Shown here: positions 16,999 to 25,787 of the stretch, one piece after another
How positions within the stretch are numbered: position 1 is the first letter of the stretch
Layout of the letters: each line of letters opens with the position of its first letter
Assembly: GCF_010500215.1 (NCBI RefSeq)
Contig: NZ_JAAGOY010000004.1
Coordinates: 1,178,001 to 1,242,000, forward strand
Source of the DNA: Aliiroseovarius sp. PrR006
GTDB lineage: Bacteria > Pseudomonadota > Alphaproteobacteria > Rhodobacterales > Rhodobacteraceae
Length of the DNA: 64,000 nt
Reading direction: 5' to 3'
Position numbers and translations under genes: made by a program
Notes under the pieces: generated by a model
The model's input: only the letters and a program-made list of their open reading frames with translations
Told to the model about the DNA's origin: nothing
Databases searched by the model: none

Positions 16999-17525
16999 AA
17001 TCCGTCAAAGACTATATCCGCACCATTGTGGACTTCCCGCACGAGGGGATCCTGTTTCGCGATGTGACCACCCTGTTTGCTGATCCACGCGGGTTTCGCA
17101 TGGCGGTGGACCAGATGCTGCACCCCTATGCAGGCATGCAGATCGACAAAGTGGTCGGGCTAGAGGCGCGTGGCTTTATTCTGGGCGGCGCCATTGCGCA
17201 CCAGCTGACGCTGGGGTTCGTGCCGATCCGCAAGAAGGGCAAGCTGCCCGGCGCCACCCTGTCGGAAGCCTATACGCTGGAATATGGCGAGGCGGTGATG
17301 GAGATCCATGACGACGCCATTCAGCCGGGCGAGAAAGTGCTGCTGGTCGATGACCTGCTGGCCACCGGCGGCACGGCTGAGGCCGGGATCAAATTGATCG
17401 AACGTCTGGGCGGCGAGATCGTAGGCTGCTCCTTCATCGTCGACCTTCCGGAACTGGGTGGGCGCAAAAAGCTGGAAGAGCTTGGTATGGGCGTCGATGT
17501 TTTGTGCGAATTCGAAGGGCTGTGA
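16995..17525 (+). CDS. apt: Adenine phosphoribosyltransferase
   Basis: Converts adenine and PRPP to AMP, recycling the adenine released by MtnP. The 176-residue protein matches Apt length and carries the start [24 protein letters not shown], the [11 protein letters not shown] base site, and the PRPP loop [17 protein letters not shown] near residue 115. Third gene of the mtnP-DUF418-apt operon, joined by an ATGA overlap and closed by a GC-rich terminator. Confidence 0.97.
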   Translation: MKSVKDYIRTIVDFPHEGILFRDVTTLFADPRGFRMAVDQMLHPYAGMQIDKVVGLEARGFILGGAIAHQLTLGFVPIRKKGKLPGATLSEAYTLEYGEAVMEIHDDAIQPGEKVLLVDDLLATGGTAEAGIKLIERLGGEIVGCSFIVDLPELGGRKKLEELGMGVDVLCEFEGL

Positions 17526-17607
17526 ACCCTCGTTTAACCATTAGGCCCTAAAGCTGTTCCTGCCCGGTCGGAGCCCGGGCGCTGCTTGAGCACATGGATA
17601 ACGTGCA

Positions 17608-17638
17608 CGCCCCGCTTACCCGGCGGGGCGTTTTCTTT
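17608..17638 (+). terminator. Intrinsic terminator of the mtnP-apt operon
   Basis: Perfect 8-bp stem CGCCCCGC / GCGGGGCG (17608-17615 with 17623-17630), loop TTACCCG, followed by TTTTCTTT. Confidence 0.92.
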
Positions 17639-17644
17639 TGGAGT

Positions 17645-17728
17645 TGGTGGCTCACGATGTGAGCCTGAGGGGCTTTGCCCCCGCGCCTTTGGCGCTCCCC
17701 CAGGATATTTTCAGCAAGAAAATGAGAA
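17645..17728 (-). repeat. Convergent-junction intergenic repeat, copy 1
   Basis: Read on the minus strand, just after the stop of the 17737 gene: CTCATTTTCTTGCTGAAA, then TATCCTGGGGGAGCGCC, then a GGGGC-AAAG-CCCC hairpin and a GGCTCAC/GTGAGCC hairpin. The same block recurs at 40211 and 61510. All copies lie between convergent genes. Confidence 0.85.
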
Positions 17729-17736
17729 AGCGTGAC

Positions 17737-19146
17737 TTAGTCGACCGGAAAAATCACTCCGGGGTTCATGATCCCGTTGGGATCCATCCCCTGCTTGATC
17801 GCACGCATAGCGGCTAGGTGAGCGGGATCCCCGTAGCGGGCAAGCTCGTCTGTTTTCAGGCGCCCCACCCCGTGTTCAGCGCTGAAGGATCCCCCGTAGT
17901 CGTCCACAATGTCATAGACCGTTCTGCGAATGGCATCGCGTTGGAAAAGATAGGAGGCTTTGTCTTCGCCCGATGGGGGGAAAACGTTGTAATGCAGGTT
18001 GCCGTCTCCGAGATGTCCGAAGGCATTCACGCGGAATGGGCCGAGTGTTGCAAGTGCTTGGTCGGCGCGGGTTAGAAAAGCGGGGATCTGCGACAGCGGA
18101 AGCGAAATGTCATGCGAGCTGATCGCGCCTACAGCTTTGTTCGCCAAGGGAATTTCCTCGCGCAGCTTCCACAGGGCAGCACGTTGGGATTGGGATTGCG
18201 CGATGACGCCATCGGACACCAGATCCGCCCCTTGCGCAGCTTCAAAAAGCGTAAGAAGCGCGGCCTCAGGGTCTTCGGACGGGCCGAGGCCAAGATCGAT
18301 CAGGATGGACCAAGCCGGCGGTTCAGAAAATGGCTGTGGACCGCCGAGTCCAGCCTCGGACAGAAACTCCAAGCCAGTACCTTTGATCAATTCGAACGCG
18401 CTAATCCCCTGCCCAAGTTGGGATTGCGCCAGCGCCAGTAGGTCCAAAGCGGCGGATGGGTCACGCACACACAAAAGCGCGGTTCCGGTGCGCGCAGGAC
18501 GCGGAAACAGGCGGAGACTGGCGGCGGTGATCACGCCCAGCGTGCCCTCGGCTCCGCACAGGAGCGCGCGCAGATCATAGCCCGTGTTGTCCTTACGCAG
18601 CCGCTTCAGCCCGTGATGGATGGAGCCGTCGGGCAGCACAGCCTCGACCCCCAGACACAGCTCGCGCGCGGTGCCATAGCGCAGAACGTTCACGCCGCCT
18701 GCATTGGTCGACAAGCAACCGCCAATGCGGCACGACCCGTCCGAGGCGAGCGACAGCGGGAACAGGCGGTCCGCGTCTTCAGCGGCAGATTGGACATCTG
18801 CCAGTATCGCCCCTGCCTCGGCGACCAGAACGTTCTCGGTCGGATGGACGGCGCGAATGCGGGTCATGCGCTCGAAGCTTAGGATTACCGGGCGGGCGTC
18901 TTGCATCACCTGTCCGCCAACCAAGCCTGTGCCGCCTCCGTATGGAACAACGGGAACGCGCGCCTCGTTGCAAGCGCGCAGGATGGTGGAGACTTCGTCC
19001 ACAGAACCGGGGGCCAAGAGCAACCCGCCATCACCTTGAAATTGCCCGCGCGGTTCTTCCAGATAGGCTGGCGTTAGAGGTCGAAATACGGCGTCCGGTA
19101 GGGCCGCGCGCAATTGTGCTTCGATGGCTGCATCGACAGATCTCAC
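17737..19146 (-). CDS. FAD-linked 2-hydroxyacid dehydrogenase (GlcD/D-2-HGDH type)
   Basis: A 469-residue flavoprotein of the D-lactate/D-2-hydroxyglutarate dehydrogenase family. N-terminal FAD_binding_4 domain (about residues 45-220; VPVVPYGGGTGLVGGQV, SDGSCRIGGCLSTNAGGVNVLRYGTARE). C-terminal FAD-oxidase domain with the metal/substrate region FGHLGDGNLHYNVF and SAEHGVGRLK near residue 410. I chose GTG 19146, which has GAAGGGG six bases upstream, over GTG 19170. It stands alone on the minus strand. Exact substrate (lactate, 2-hydroxyglutarate or glycolate) is not decided by sequence. Confidence 0.9.
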   Translation of the reverse strand: MRSVDAAIEAQLRAALPDAVFRPLTPAYLEEPRGQFQGDGGLLLAPGSVDEVSTILRACNEARVPVVPYGGGTGLVGGQVMQDARPVILSFERMTRIRAVHPTENVLVAEAGAILADVQSAAEDADRLFPLSLASDGSCRIGGCLSTNAGGVNVLRYGTARELCLGVEAVLPDGSIHHGLKRLRKDNTGYDLRALLCGAEGTLGVITAASLRLFPRPARTGTALLCVRDPSAALDLLALAQSQLGQGISAFELIKGTGLEFLSEAGLGGPQPFSEPPAWSILIDLGLGPSEDPEAALLTLFEAAQGADLVSDGVIAQSQSQRAALWKLREEIPLANKAVGAISSHDISLPLSQIPAFLTRADQALATLGPFRVNAFGHLGDGNLHYNVFPPSGEDKASYLFQRDAIRRTVYDIVDDYGGSFSAEHGVGRLKTDELARYGDPAHLAAMRAIKQGMDPNGIMNPGVIFPVD

Positions 19147-19193
19147 ATCACGCCCCTTCTTGTGGTTCACATGCGGGTCAACAAGCAGCGGTC

Positions 19194-19778
19194 CTAGCCC
19201 GCCTGCGTGCGCCCACGCCGATCTGACCTGAGGTTGGCATAGAGCACGTGATTGCGCCAGCGCCCGTTGATCTGAAGATAGCTTTGCGCCACGCCTTCGT
19301 ATTTGTAGCCGACCTTTTCCAGCACCCCGCGCGAGGCGGCGTTTTCTGGCAGGCAGCCCGCCTCGAGCCGCGAAAGATCCAGCTCGTTGAACGCGTAGTG
19401 CACCAGCGCTTCAAGCCCTTCGCGCATATAGCCCTGACGCGCGAAGCGTTCGCCGATCCAATAACCGGTGGTTCCCGCCTGCGACGGGCCGCGGCGAATG
19501 TTGTCCAGTGTCAGTGCCCCCAACAGCGCACCATCCTGACGTCGAAACATGAAAAGTGGAAGCGCCGTGTCACTGGAAACCGAACGATTGGCCCAGTAAA
19601 CGCGATTTGTGAAACTTTTGCGCGTAAGGTGATCGGCAGCCCATGTGGGCTCCCATGGGGTCAGGAAGTCCCGGCTTGCAACCCGAAGGGCAGCCCATGC
19701 GCGATAGTCGCCATGCAAAGGCGGGCGCAGGGTCATGCGTTCGGTTTCAATCCGAACCTTCTTGGGCCGCGCGAACAT
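19194..19778 (-). CDS. RimJ/RimL-type GNAT N-acetyltransferase
   Basis: A 194-residue GNAT enzyme of the ribosomal-protein N-terminal acetyltransferase type (RimJ-like): ERMTLRPPLHGDYRAWAALR at the start, GYWIGERFARQGYMREGLEALVHYAF for acetyl-CoA, and RLEAGCLPENAASRGVLEKVGYKYEG near residue 140. Its ATG shares a base with the stop of the upstream M16 protease (TGATG), so it is the last gene of the thrC-M16 operon. The protein target is not predictable. Confidence 0.92.
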   Translation of the reverse strand: MFARPKKVRIETERMTLRPPLHGDYRAWAALRVASRDFLTPWEPTWAADHLTRKSFTNRVYWANRSVSSDTALPLFMFRRQDGALLGALTLDNIRRGPSQAGTTGYWIGERFARQGYMREGLEALVHYAFNELDLSRLEAGCLPENAASRGVLEKVGYKYEGVAQSYLQINGRWRNHVLYANLRSDRRGRTQAG

Positions 19779-21040
19779 CAGGCAGCACGTCTTTCCATCA
19801 GAGCCTCCAGCGGTTCGGCTTTGTCCGCCGGACCATAGACCGCCATCGCCATGGCGCTGTCCGACAATGAGGCGCCGAAATCACGCAGGTCTTGCAGGGT
19901 GACGGCGTCGATCTTGGACACCGTGTCAGCCAGTGTTGGCACCTCGCCCCAGATCCCGACCAATCGCGCCATGCGCTCGGCGCGGGCTGACGGGCTTTCC
20001 AGCCCCATCAGAAGCCCGGCCTTCATCTGCGTACGCGCGCGTTCCAGCTCGCGATCAGACATGTCGGACGCGGCACGTTTCATCTCGTCAATGCAAAGGC
20101 CCGACAGGGCGGCAATGTCATCACCGGACGTGCCCGCATAGACAGTCAACATACCGGTGTCATCATAGCACCCAACCTGCGAGAAGATCGAATAGCACAA
20201 CCCGCGTTTCTCGCGCACTTCTTGGAACAGGCGCGAAGACATGCCACCACCCAGCGCCGAGCTGAAGAGCTGTGCCGCATAGAAACCGTCATCGCGATAA
20301 GACGGAGCTTCCAAGCCCAGCGTGAAATGCACTTGTTCCAGCGTATTGTTCACCTCGACCCGCGCGCCAGAGGTCCAGCGTGCGGCATCAGGCATCAGCA
20401 CCGGGCGCGGAGCCAGCCCGCCGAAAGCGGCCTCGGCAAGGCGCAGGATCTCGTCGTGGTTCACTGCCCCCGCGGCTGACAGGATCAGCTGTTCCGGTCC
20501 GTAGTGTTGCCCCACGAAACCCGACAGGTCATCGCGACCAAAGGCTTTCACCCGCTCAGACGGACCAAGGATGGTGCGGCCAATGGGCTGTTCCGGGAAG
20601 GCGGCTTCCTGCAGCCAGTCGAAAACCACATCATCCGGCGTATCCAACGCCTGACCGATTTCCTGCAGGATCACCCCACGTTCGGTCTCGATCTCGCCGG
20701 TGTCGAAAACAGGGTTCAGCACGATATCCGAGATCACGTCGAGCCCCAGCGCTACGTCGTCTTTCAACACGCGCACGTAATAGGCGGTCACCTCGCGCGA
20801 GGTATAGGCGTTGATATAGCCGCCCACGTCCTCGATCGCCTCGGCAATCTCAAGCGCGTTGCGTTTTTCGGTACCTTTGAAGGCCATGTGCTCAAGGAAA
20901 TGCGCGATGCCGTTCTGGGCCTGCGTTTCATGACGACCACCCGCAGTGACCCACACACCGAGTGAGGCACTTTCCAGCCCTGGCATATATTCGGTCACGA
21001 CGCGTACGCCGTTGGGAAGACGGTCCAGACGCACGGTCAT
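19778..21040 (-). CDS. M16-family zinc metallopeptidase
   Basis: A 420-residue M16B processing-peptidase-like protease. The inverted zinc motif HFLEH is at residues 47-51 with the third ligand Glu127, exactly 76 residues on as usual. C-terminal half QVHFTLGLEAPSYRDDGFYAAQLFSSALGGGMSSRLFQEVREKRGLCYSI is the family's R/Y substrate-binding segment. No signal peptide, so cytoplasmic. It overlaps thrC (ATGA) upstream and the rimJ-like gene downstream. Pairing of thrC with an M16 peptidase is common in alphaproteobacteria; the physiological substrate is unknown. Confidence 0.95.
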   Translation of the reverse strand: MTVRLDRLPNGVRVVTEYMPGLESASLGVWVTAGGRHETQAQNGIAHFLEHMAFKGTEKRNALEIAEAIEDVGGYINAYTSREVTAYYVRVLKDDVALGLDVISDIVLNPVFDTGEIETERGVILQEIGQALDTPDDVVFDWLQEAAFPEQPIGRTILGPSERVKAFGRDDLSGFVGQHYGPEQLILSAAGAVNHDEILRLAEAAFGGLAPRPVLMPDAARWTSGARVEVNNTLEQVHFTLGLEAPSYRDDGFYAAQLFSSALGGGMSSRLFQEVREKRGLCYSIFSQVGCYDDTGMLTVYAGTSGDDIAALSGLCIDEMKRAASDMSDRELERARTQMKAGLLMGLESPSARAERMARLVGIWGEVPTLADTVSKIDAVTLQDLRDFGASLSDSAMAMAVYGPADKAEPLEALMERRAA

Positions 21041-22434
21041 GCAGGGGTGGCCTTTCCGGTACGTTCCATGATCAGCGACTTCAGCGCGTCCAGATCGTTG
21101 GCCACGCGGGTCACACGTTCGCCGCGGTCAAACAGGTCGGCCATGCGCGGCGGCAGGGGGGCGTCTTGGCCACATGCATCTTTCACGGCAGCCGGGAATT
21201 TTGCGGGGTGGGCTGTGGCCAGCGTGACCATCGGGCTGTCGCCCAGATGCTCGTTGGCCACCTTCACGCCAACCGCCGAGTGCGGGCAGAGTACCTCGCC
21301 GGTGGTGGCGAAGCTGGTCTTGATCTGCGCCATGGTTTCGTCTTCCGAGGCACGGCCCGAGGTAAACTGCTCGCGCAGGTATTCCATCGCGCCTTGGCTG
21401 ATCGAGAAACCGCCGTCGTTCAGGTCGTCCATCTGACCGGCCACAGCTGCGCCATCACGGCCATATGCGTCAAACAAAGCGCGCTCGAAGTTCGAAGACA
21501 CCTGAATGTCCATCGACGGGCTGATCGAGGGCGTAACGCCCGCCTTGGTATAGGCGCCCGTCTCCATCGTGCGGTGCAGGATGTCGTTTTGGTTGGTGGC
21601 GATCACCAGCTGGTCAATCGGCAGGCCCATCTTCTTCGCAATATAGCCCGCGAAGATGTCACCGAAGTTGCCGGTCGGCACGGTGAAGCTGATCTTGCGA
21701 TGCGGGGCGCCCAGCGACACGGCGGACGAGAAGTAATATACCACCTGCGCCAGCACCCGCGCCCAGTTGATCGAGTTCACGCCTGCCAGTTTCACGCCAT
21801 CGCGGAAGTCGAAATCGTTGAACATGTCTTTCAGGCGCGCTTGGCAATCGTCGAAGTCGCCATCCACGGCCAGCGCATGCACATTGCTTTCCGACGGCGT
21901 GGTCATCTGGCGGCGCTGCACCTCGGACACGCGGCCATGCGGGAACAGGATGAACACGTCAACCGCGTCCAGACCCTTGAAAGCTTCAATGGCGGCCGAC
22001 CCGGTGTCGCCCGAAGTTGCGCCCACGATGGTGACTTTCTCTCCGCGACGGCTGAGGGCCACTTGGAACAGCTGACCGATCAGCTGCATCGCGAAGTCTT
22101 TGAAGGCCAGCGTCGGGCCGTGGAACAGCTCTAGCAGGAAGTGGTTCGGACCCAGCTGCACCAGCGGCGCACGGGCGTCGTGGCCGAAGCCAGCATAGGC
22201 CTTGGCGATGATCTCTTTGAACTCTTCGTCGGTGAATGTGTCGCCCACGAACGGGCGCATCACGCGAAAGGCAATCTCTTCATACGACAAGCCAGCAAGA
22301 GCGGCGATTTCGTCCTTCGACATGGTCGGCACGGTTTCAGGCACATAAAGGCCGCCGTCACGGGCAAGGCCGGTCAGCATGGCGTCTTCAAAGCTGAGAA
22401 CAGGTGCGTCGCCGCGGGTCGAGATATAGCGCAT
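21037..22434 (-). CDS. thrC: Threonine synthase
   Basis: PLP enzyme that converts O-phosphohomoserine to L-threonine; links to lysC at the left of the window through the aspartate pathway. The 465-residue long-form protein begins MRYISTRGDAPVLSFEDAML, has the PLP lysine in FHGPTLAFKDFA (Lys112), GATSGDTGSAAIEAF near 150 and TGNFGDIFAGYIAKKMG near 270. It lies 14 bases after surf1 and is the first of three overlapping genes (thrC, M16, rimJ-like). Confidence 0.97.
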   Translation of the reverse strand: MRYISTRGDAPVLSFEDAMLTGLARDGGLYVPETVPTMSKDEIAALAGLSYEEIAFRVMRPFVGDTFTDEEFKEIIAKAYAGFGHDARAPLVQLGPNHFLLELFHGPTLAFKDFAMQLIGQLFQVALSRRGEKVTIVGATSGDTGSAAIEAFKGLDAVDVFILFPHGRVSEVQRRQMTTPSESNVHALAVDGDFDDCQARLKDMFNDFDFRDGVKLAGVNSINWARVLAQVVYYFSSAVSLGAPHRKISFTVPTGNFGDIFAGYIAKKMGLPIDQLVIATNQNDILHRTMETGAYTKAGVTPSISPSMDIQVSSNFERALFDAYGRDGAAVAGQMDDLNDGGFSISQGAMEYLREQFTSGRASEDETMAQIKTSFATTGEVLCPHSAVGVKVANEHLGDSPMVTLATAHPAKFPAAVKDACGQDAPLPPRMADLFDRGERVTRVANDLDALKSLIMERTGKATPA

Positions 22435-22448
22435 CGAAAGTGAGTCCT

Positions 22449-23117
22449 TCAGGTGTTTCGGCGTTTCTTACGCCATAGCAGGCCAAGTGTCATCACCGAC
22501 CATGTGAGCGCCAGCAAAAACCACGTTCCTGCATATTCAAGGTGACGGTTGGGGACACCCTCGGATGTGACAGGAAGCGGCAAAACGCGGGGCTCGGCCG
22601 GGGTCATCTGGCGGGTGATGACAAGGGTCGGTTGGGTGCCCAGTTCCTCGGCCATCTGGTCAAGGTCGCGGGCAAACCACGTGTTGCCGGACACGTCATT
22701 TTCTGGGGTTGAACTACGACGGTCGTCGGGCCAGTGCAGGTTACCCTCGATCTGGATCGGACCTTCTGGCACCGAAGGCATCTCGTCCGCCACACGGATG
22801 AAACCCCGGTCGATCAGGATCGCGCCTTGATCGGTCTGTAACGGCGAGATCAGGCGATAGCCTGCCCCAGCTTGTTTGGTCGAGACCAATACACGCAGCG
22901 CGCCCTCGCCAAAGCTGCCCGAGACCACGACAGGCAGATAGGTGTCACGCGCCTTGTCGGGCGTTTCCGGCAGAGAGACCGGATCGGCGGCGATGCGGGC
23001 GTTGATCTCGACCAGCACGCCCTCTTTCCATTTCAAGCGCTGCACCTGCCATGTGCCCAGCCCGATAAACAGGGCCAGCACGGCGATAGACAGGATAATG
23101 GTAACGGCTTGGCGCAT
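22449..23117 (-). CDS. SURF1-family cytochrome c oxidase assembly protein
   Basis: Inner-membrane protein of 222 residues with one helix at each end (residues 5-23, ending GLGTWQVQRLKWKE, and about 196-214) around a periplasmic domain, the SURF1 topology. SURF1 helps heme a insertion into subunit I. Conserved family pieces seen: GTWQVQRLKWK, ILIDRGFI and NRHLEYAGTWFLLA. It lies downstream of coxC behind a hairpin, so expression may be partly by read-through. Confidence 0.94.
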   Translation of the reverse strand: MRQAVTIILSIAVLALFIGLGTWQVQRLKWKEGVLVEINARIAADPVSLPETPDKARDTYLPVVVSGSFGEGALRVLVSTKQAGAGYRLISPLQTDQGAILIDRGFIRVADEMPSVPEGPIQIEGNLHWPDDRRSSTPENDVSGNTWFARDLDQMAEELGTQPTLVITRQMTPAEPRVLPLPVTSEGVPNRHLEYAGTWFLLALTWSVMTLGLLWRKKRRNT

Positions 23118-23127
23118 GACAGAGATC

Positions 23128-23163
23128 CGAAAAAAGAGAGGCGCGAGGGTTTCCCCTCGCGCC
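23128..23163 (-). terminator. Hairpin terminator after coxC
   Basis: On the minus strand a perfect 10-bp stem GGCGCGAGGG / CCCTCGCGCC with a GAAA loop, followed by TCTCTTTTTTC. It lies between coxC and surf1, so it probably trims expression of surf1 and thrC relative to the oxidase genes. Confidence 0.9.
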
Positions 23164-23191
23164 CCTGATTAGGACTAATCGCAGGTCAGGT

Positions 23192-23992
23192 TCAACCGCC
23201 CCAGATGTAAACAGCAGCGAACAGGAACAGCCATACGACGTCAACGAAGTGCCAGTACCAAGCGGCGGCTTCGAAGCCCACGTGGCTTTCCGGAGTAAAG
23301 TGCCCCTTGATCGCACGCATCAGGCAGACGAACAGGAAGATCGTGCCGACGATCACGTGGAAACCGTGGAAGCCGGTGGCCATGAAGAAGTTTACACCAT
23401 AGATGTTGCCCGAGAACTCAAAGGCGGCGTGGCTGTATTCGTAGGCCTGGAACATGGTGAAGATCACACCCAGGATCACAGCCAGGGTCAGACCCCAAAC
23501 CAGATCTTTGCGGTTGTTTTCATGCGCAATGGCGTGGTGCGCCCAAGTTACGGCACAACCCGACAGCAGCAGGATCAGGGTGTTGATCAGCGGCAGGTGC
23601 CAGGGGTCAAAGGTCTCGATCCCAACCGGTGGCCAAACACCGTCGATTTTGGGCGAGCCTTCGGTCATCGGGTACATTGCGTGCTTAAAGAAGCTCCAGA
23701 ACCACGCAACGAAGAACATAACTTCGGACATGATGAACAGGATTACGCCATAGCGCAGGCCGATTTTCACGACCGAGGTGTGATCGCCGGTTTCGCCTTC
23801 ATGCACAATGTCCGACCACCAGGCGAACATGACATAGAGAACGCCAGCCAGACCGGCGAAGAACATCCAAGGTGTTCCGTTAGCCATCCACTGGACGGCG
23901 CCAAACAGCATGACGAAGCCAGCGACGGCACCCAAGAACGGGTTCACCGAAGGCGGCAGAATGTGATAATCGTGGTTCTTTGCATGTGCCAT
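23192..23992 (-). CDS. coxC: Cytochrome c oxidase subunit III
   Basis: Structural subunit of the aa3-type terminal oxidase, with seven transmembrane helices in 266 residues. It starts [21 protein letters not shown] (the usual HxYHxVxPSxWPxxGA-like opening) and holds [24 protein letters not shown] near 80, with the conserved Glu, and [15 protein letters not shown] near 208. Also called ctaE. It follows ctaG by 27 bases. Confidence 0.97.
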   Translation of the reverse strand: MAHAKNHDYHILPPSVNPFLGAVAGFVMLFGAVQWMANGTPWMFFAGLAGVLYVMFAWWSDIVHEGETGDHTSVVKIGLRYGVILFIMSEVMFFVAWFWSFFKHAMYPMTEGSPKIDGVWPPVGIETFDPWHLPLINTLILLLSGCAVTWAHHAIAHENNRKDLVWGLTLAVILGVIFTMFQAYEYSHAAFEFSGNIYGVNFFMATGFHGFHVIVGTIFLFVCLMRAIKGHFTPESHVGFEAAAWYWHFVDVVWLFLFAAVYIWGG

Positions 23993-24019
23993 AAGCGTCT
24001 AGTCCCTGTTCTTCTGGCG

Positions 24020-24595
24020 TCAGTTTTGCACAACCGTCAGGGGTGCGTCTAGCGAAGCGACCTCTTCCGGCAATTCGGTTTCGTGGAACGTGTAGGACAA
24101 CGTGATCGCATTCACGTATTTGCCTTCATCGTCCTCGATCATTTCGGGGTCCACGTAGAAGGTGACCGGCATGGTCACGCGTTCTCCGGGTTGCAGCACC
24201 TGCTGTTCAAAGCAGAAGCAGTCAATCTTGGTAAAGAAACCACCCGCAGCGAAGGGCGCCACGTTGTAGCTGGCGGTGCCGGCGACCGGGCGGTCGGTGG
24301 GGTTGTAAGCTTCATAGAAAGCCAGACCGGTTTCACCCAGACGGATTTCCATCTCGCGCTGGACGGGCTTGAACTCCCACGGCATGCCACGTTCTTTCGA
24401 AGCATCGAAGCGCACCAGCACTTTGCGGTCCAGCACCACGTCAGAGGCTTTTTCAGCCACACCGGTGACACCGCCAAAGCCGGTGACGCGGCAGAACCAG
24501 TCATAGAACGGAACCGAGGCCCAGCTGAGCGATCCCATCAGGACCACTACGCCGACCATCTTGGCTGCCGTCATCTGGTGCTGCGAAAGGCTCAT
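24020..24595 (-). CDS. ctaG: Cytochrome c oxidase assembly protein CtaG/Cox11
   Basis: Copper chaperone that builds the CuB centre of subunit I. The 191-residue protein has one N-terminal helix (about residues 11-28) and a periplasmic immunoglobulin-like domain with the copper ligands in DCFCF (Cys126 and Cys128) plus Cys35 next to the helix; FYVDPEM is also typical. The ATG overlaps the stop of the small coxF-like gene (ATGA). Confidence 0.96.
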   Translation of the reverse strand: MSLSQHQMTAAKMVGVVVLMGSLSWASVPFYDWFCRVTGFGGVTGVAEKASDVVLDRKVLVRFDASKERGMPWEFKPVQREMEIRLGETGLAFYEAYNPTDRPVAGTASYNVAPFAAGGFFTKIDCFCFEQQVLQPGERVTMPVTFYVDPEMIEDDEGKYVNAITLSYTFHETELPEEVASLDAPLTVVQN

Positions 24596-24753
24596 TGGCT
24601 GGCCTCCGAAGCGGCTTCCGGCTGATACAGCTCGCCGACTTTTGCCACGGTCAGGCCGTAGACAAGGGCGACAAAGCCCACAAGAACAAGGCCCAACCCG
24701 ATGTTACGGGAAAAGCGGCGCTTGTGCATTTCGTGTTCTGCCTTGATCGCCAT
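24592..24753 (-). CDS. Small single-helix oxidase-cluster protein (CoxF-like)
   Basis: A 53-residue protein ([20 protein letters not shown]..., ending EAASEASQ): a basic N-terminus, one transmembrane helix at about residues 18-36 ([18 protein letters not shown]) and a short polar tail. Its ATG shares a base with the ctaB stop and its TGA overlaps the ctaG ATG, so it is coupled on both sides. A small ORF in this slot, often called coxF or 'cytochrome oxidase small assembly protein', is usual in alphaproteobacterial oxidase operons. Exact role unknown. Confidence 0.88.
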   Translation of the reverse strand: MAIKAEHEMHKRRFSRNIGLGLVLVGFVALVYGLTVAKVGELYQPEAASEASQ

Positions 24754-25697
24754 TAACCCCAGCCCCCTAGACCGAAAGGTTTCAGCGAGGCTTCAACCAG
24801 CAGCGCACCATAGTGCAGGAACAGATAGGCCAGCGACAGTTTGAACAGACCGCGTTCGGCCTTGTGGCTGTCTGCTTCGCTATCTGCATCGGTGCGACGG
24901 AACACGTCCCATGCACCTTTGATGAACATGGCGTTCAGAACCAGCGCGATCACCATATAGGTGGGGCCACCGACCGAGGTCAGACCCAGCGCGATGGCCA
25001 CGGCGGCCAGTGCGAATGTGTAGCCAAGGATATGGTTGCGGGTCGCTTTGCGGCCGTGGGTCACGGTCAGCATTGGCACGCCTGCATTGGCATAGTCACC
25101 CTTGGTGAACAGGGCCAGCGCCCAGAAGTGCGGCGGCGTCCACGCGAAGGTCAAAGCGAACATCAGAACGCTTTCGATCGAGATCCCACCGGTGGCAACA
25201 GCCCAGCCGATCATCGGAGGGAACGCGCCCGCCGCGCCACCGATCACGATGTTCTGCGGGGTCCAGCGTTTCAGCCACATCGTATAGATCACGACATAGA
25301 AGAAGATGGTGAAGGCCAGCAGGGCTGCGGCCATCAGGTTGGCAGCAAGTCCCAGCATCACAACAGCCATGACCGACAGGGTAATGCCGATGGCAAACGC
25401 CTCGCCTTCTTCAACCTTGCCCGAGGGGATCGGACGGGTCAGGGTGCGCTTCATCTTGCGGTCGATGTCCGCATCCCACCACATGTTCAAGGCACCCGAG
25501 GCACCACCGCCCACGGCGATGAACAGGATCGAGGCCAGACCAACGATCGGGTTCACGCCAACCGGCGCGACCAGCAGCCCAACAAGGGCCGTGAACACCA
25601 CCAGCGACATGACACGCGGCTTCAGCAGCGCGAAATAATCGCCAAATCCGGCCTCGCCGGTTTCGGTCTTGGTGGTTTGAATGCTGGCGTCAGTCAT
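24753..25697 (-). CDS. ctaB: Protoheme IX farnesyltransferase (heme O synthase)
   Basis: Adds a farnesyl group to heme b to make heme O, precursor of heme a for the aa3 oxidase. A UbiA-family membrane protein of 314 residues with about eight helices and two Asp-rich loops: [23 protein letters not shown] near residue 71 and the second polar loop with [24 protein letters not shown] near 200. Between ctaC and the coxF-like gene; the ribosome site is weak. Confidence 0.97.
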   Translation of the reverse strand: MTDASIQTTKTETGEAGFGDYFALLKPRVMSLVVFTALVGLLVAPVGVNPIVGLASILFIAVGGGASGALNMWWDADIDRKMKRTLTRPIPSGKVEEGEAFAIGITLSVMAVVMLGLAANLMAAALLAFTIFFYVVIYTMWLKRWTPQNIVIGGAAGAFPPMIGWAVATGGISIESVLMFALTFAWTPPHFWALALFTKGDYANAGVPMLTVTHGRKATRNHILGYTFALAAVAIALGLTSVGGPTYMVIALVLNAMFIKGAWDVFRRTDADSEADSHKAERGLFKLSLAYLFLHYGALLVEASLKPFGLGGWG

Positions 25698-25731
25698 GAT
25701 GTTTTGGCGCTCTGGCTAGGGTCTTTTTGGT

Positions 25732-25781
25732 AAGAAACCGCCCTCGGAAGGGCGGCTTGTGGGAAGGGGTTGCCCCCTTCC
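25732..25781 (-). terminator. Tandem hairpins after ctaC
   Basis: Read on the minus strand, first an 8-bp stem GGAAGGGG/CCCCTTCC (25762-25781), then a 7-bp stem CCGCCCT/AGGGCGG with a TCCG loop (25738-25755) followed by TTTCTT. Probably a partial terminator that makes ctaC mRNA more abundant than the assembly genes. Confidence 0.8.
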
Positions 25782-25787
25782 GTCTGA

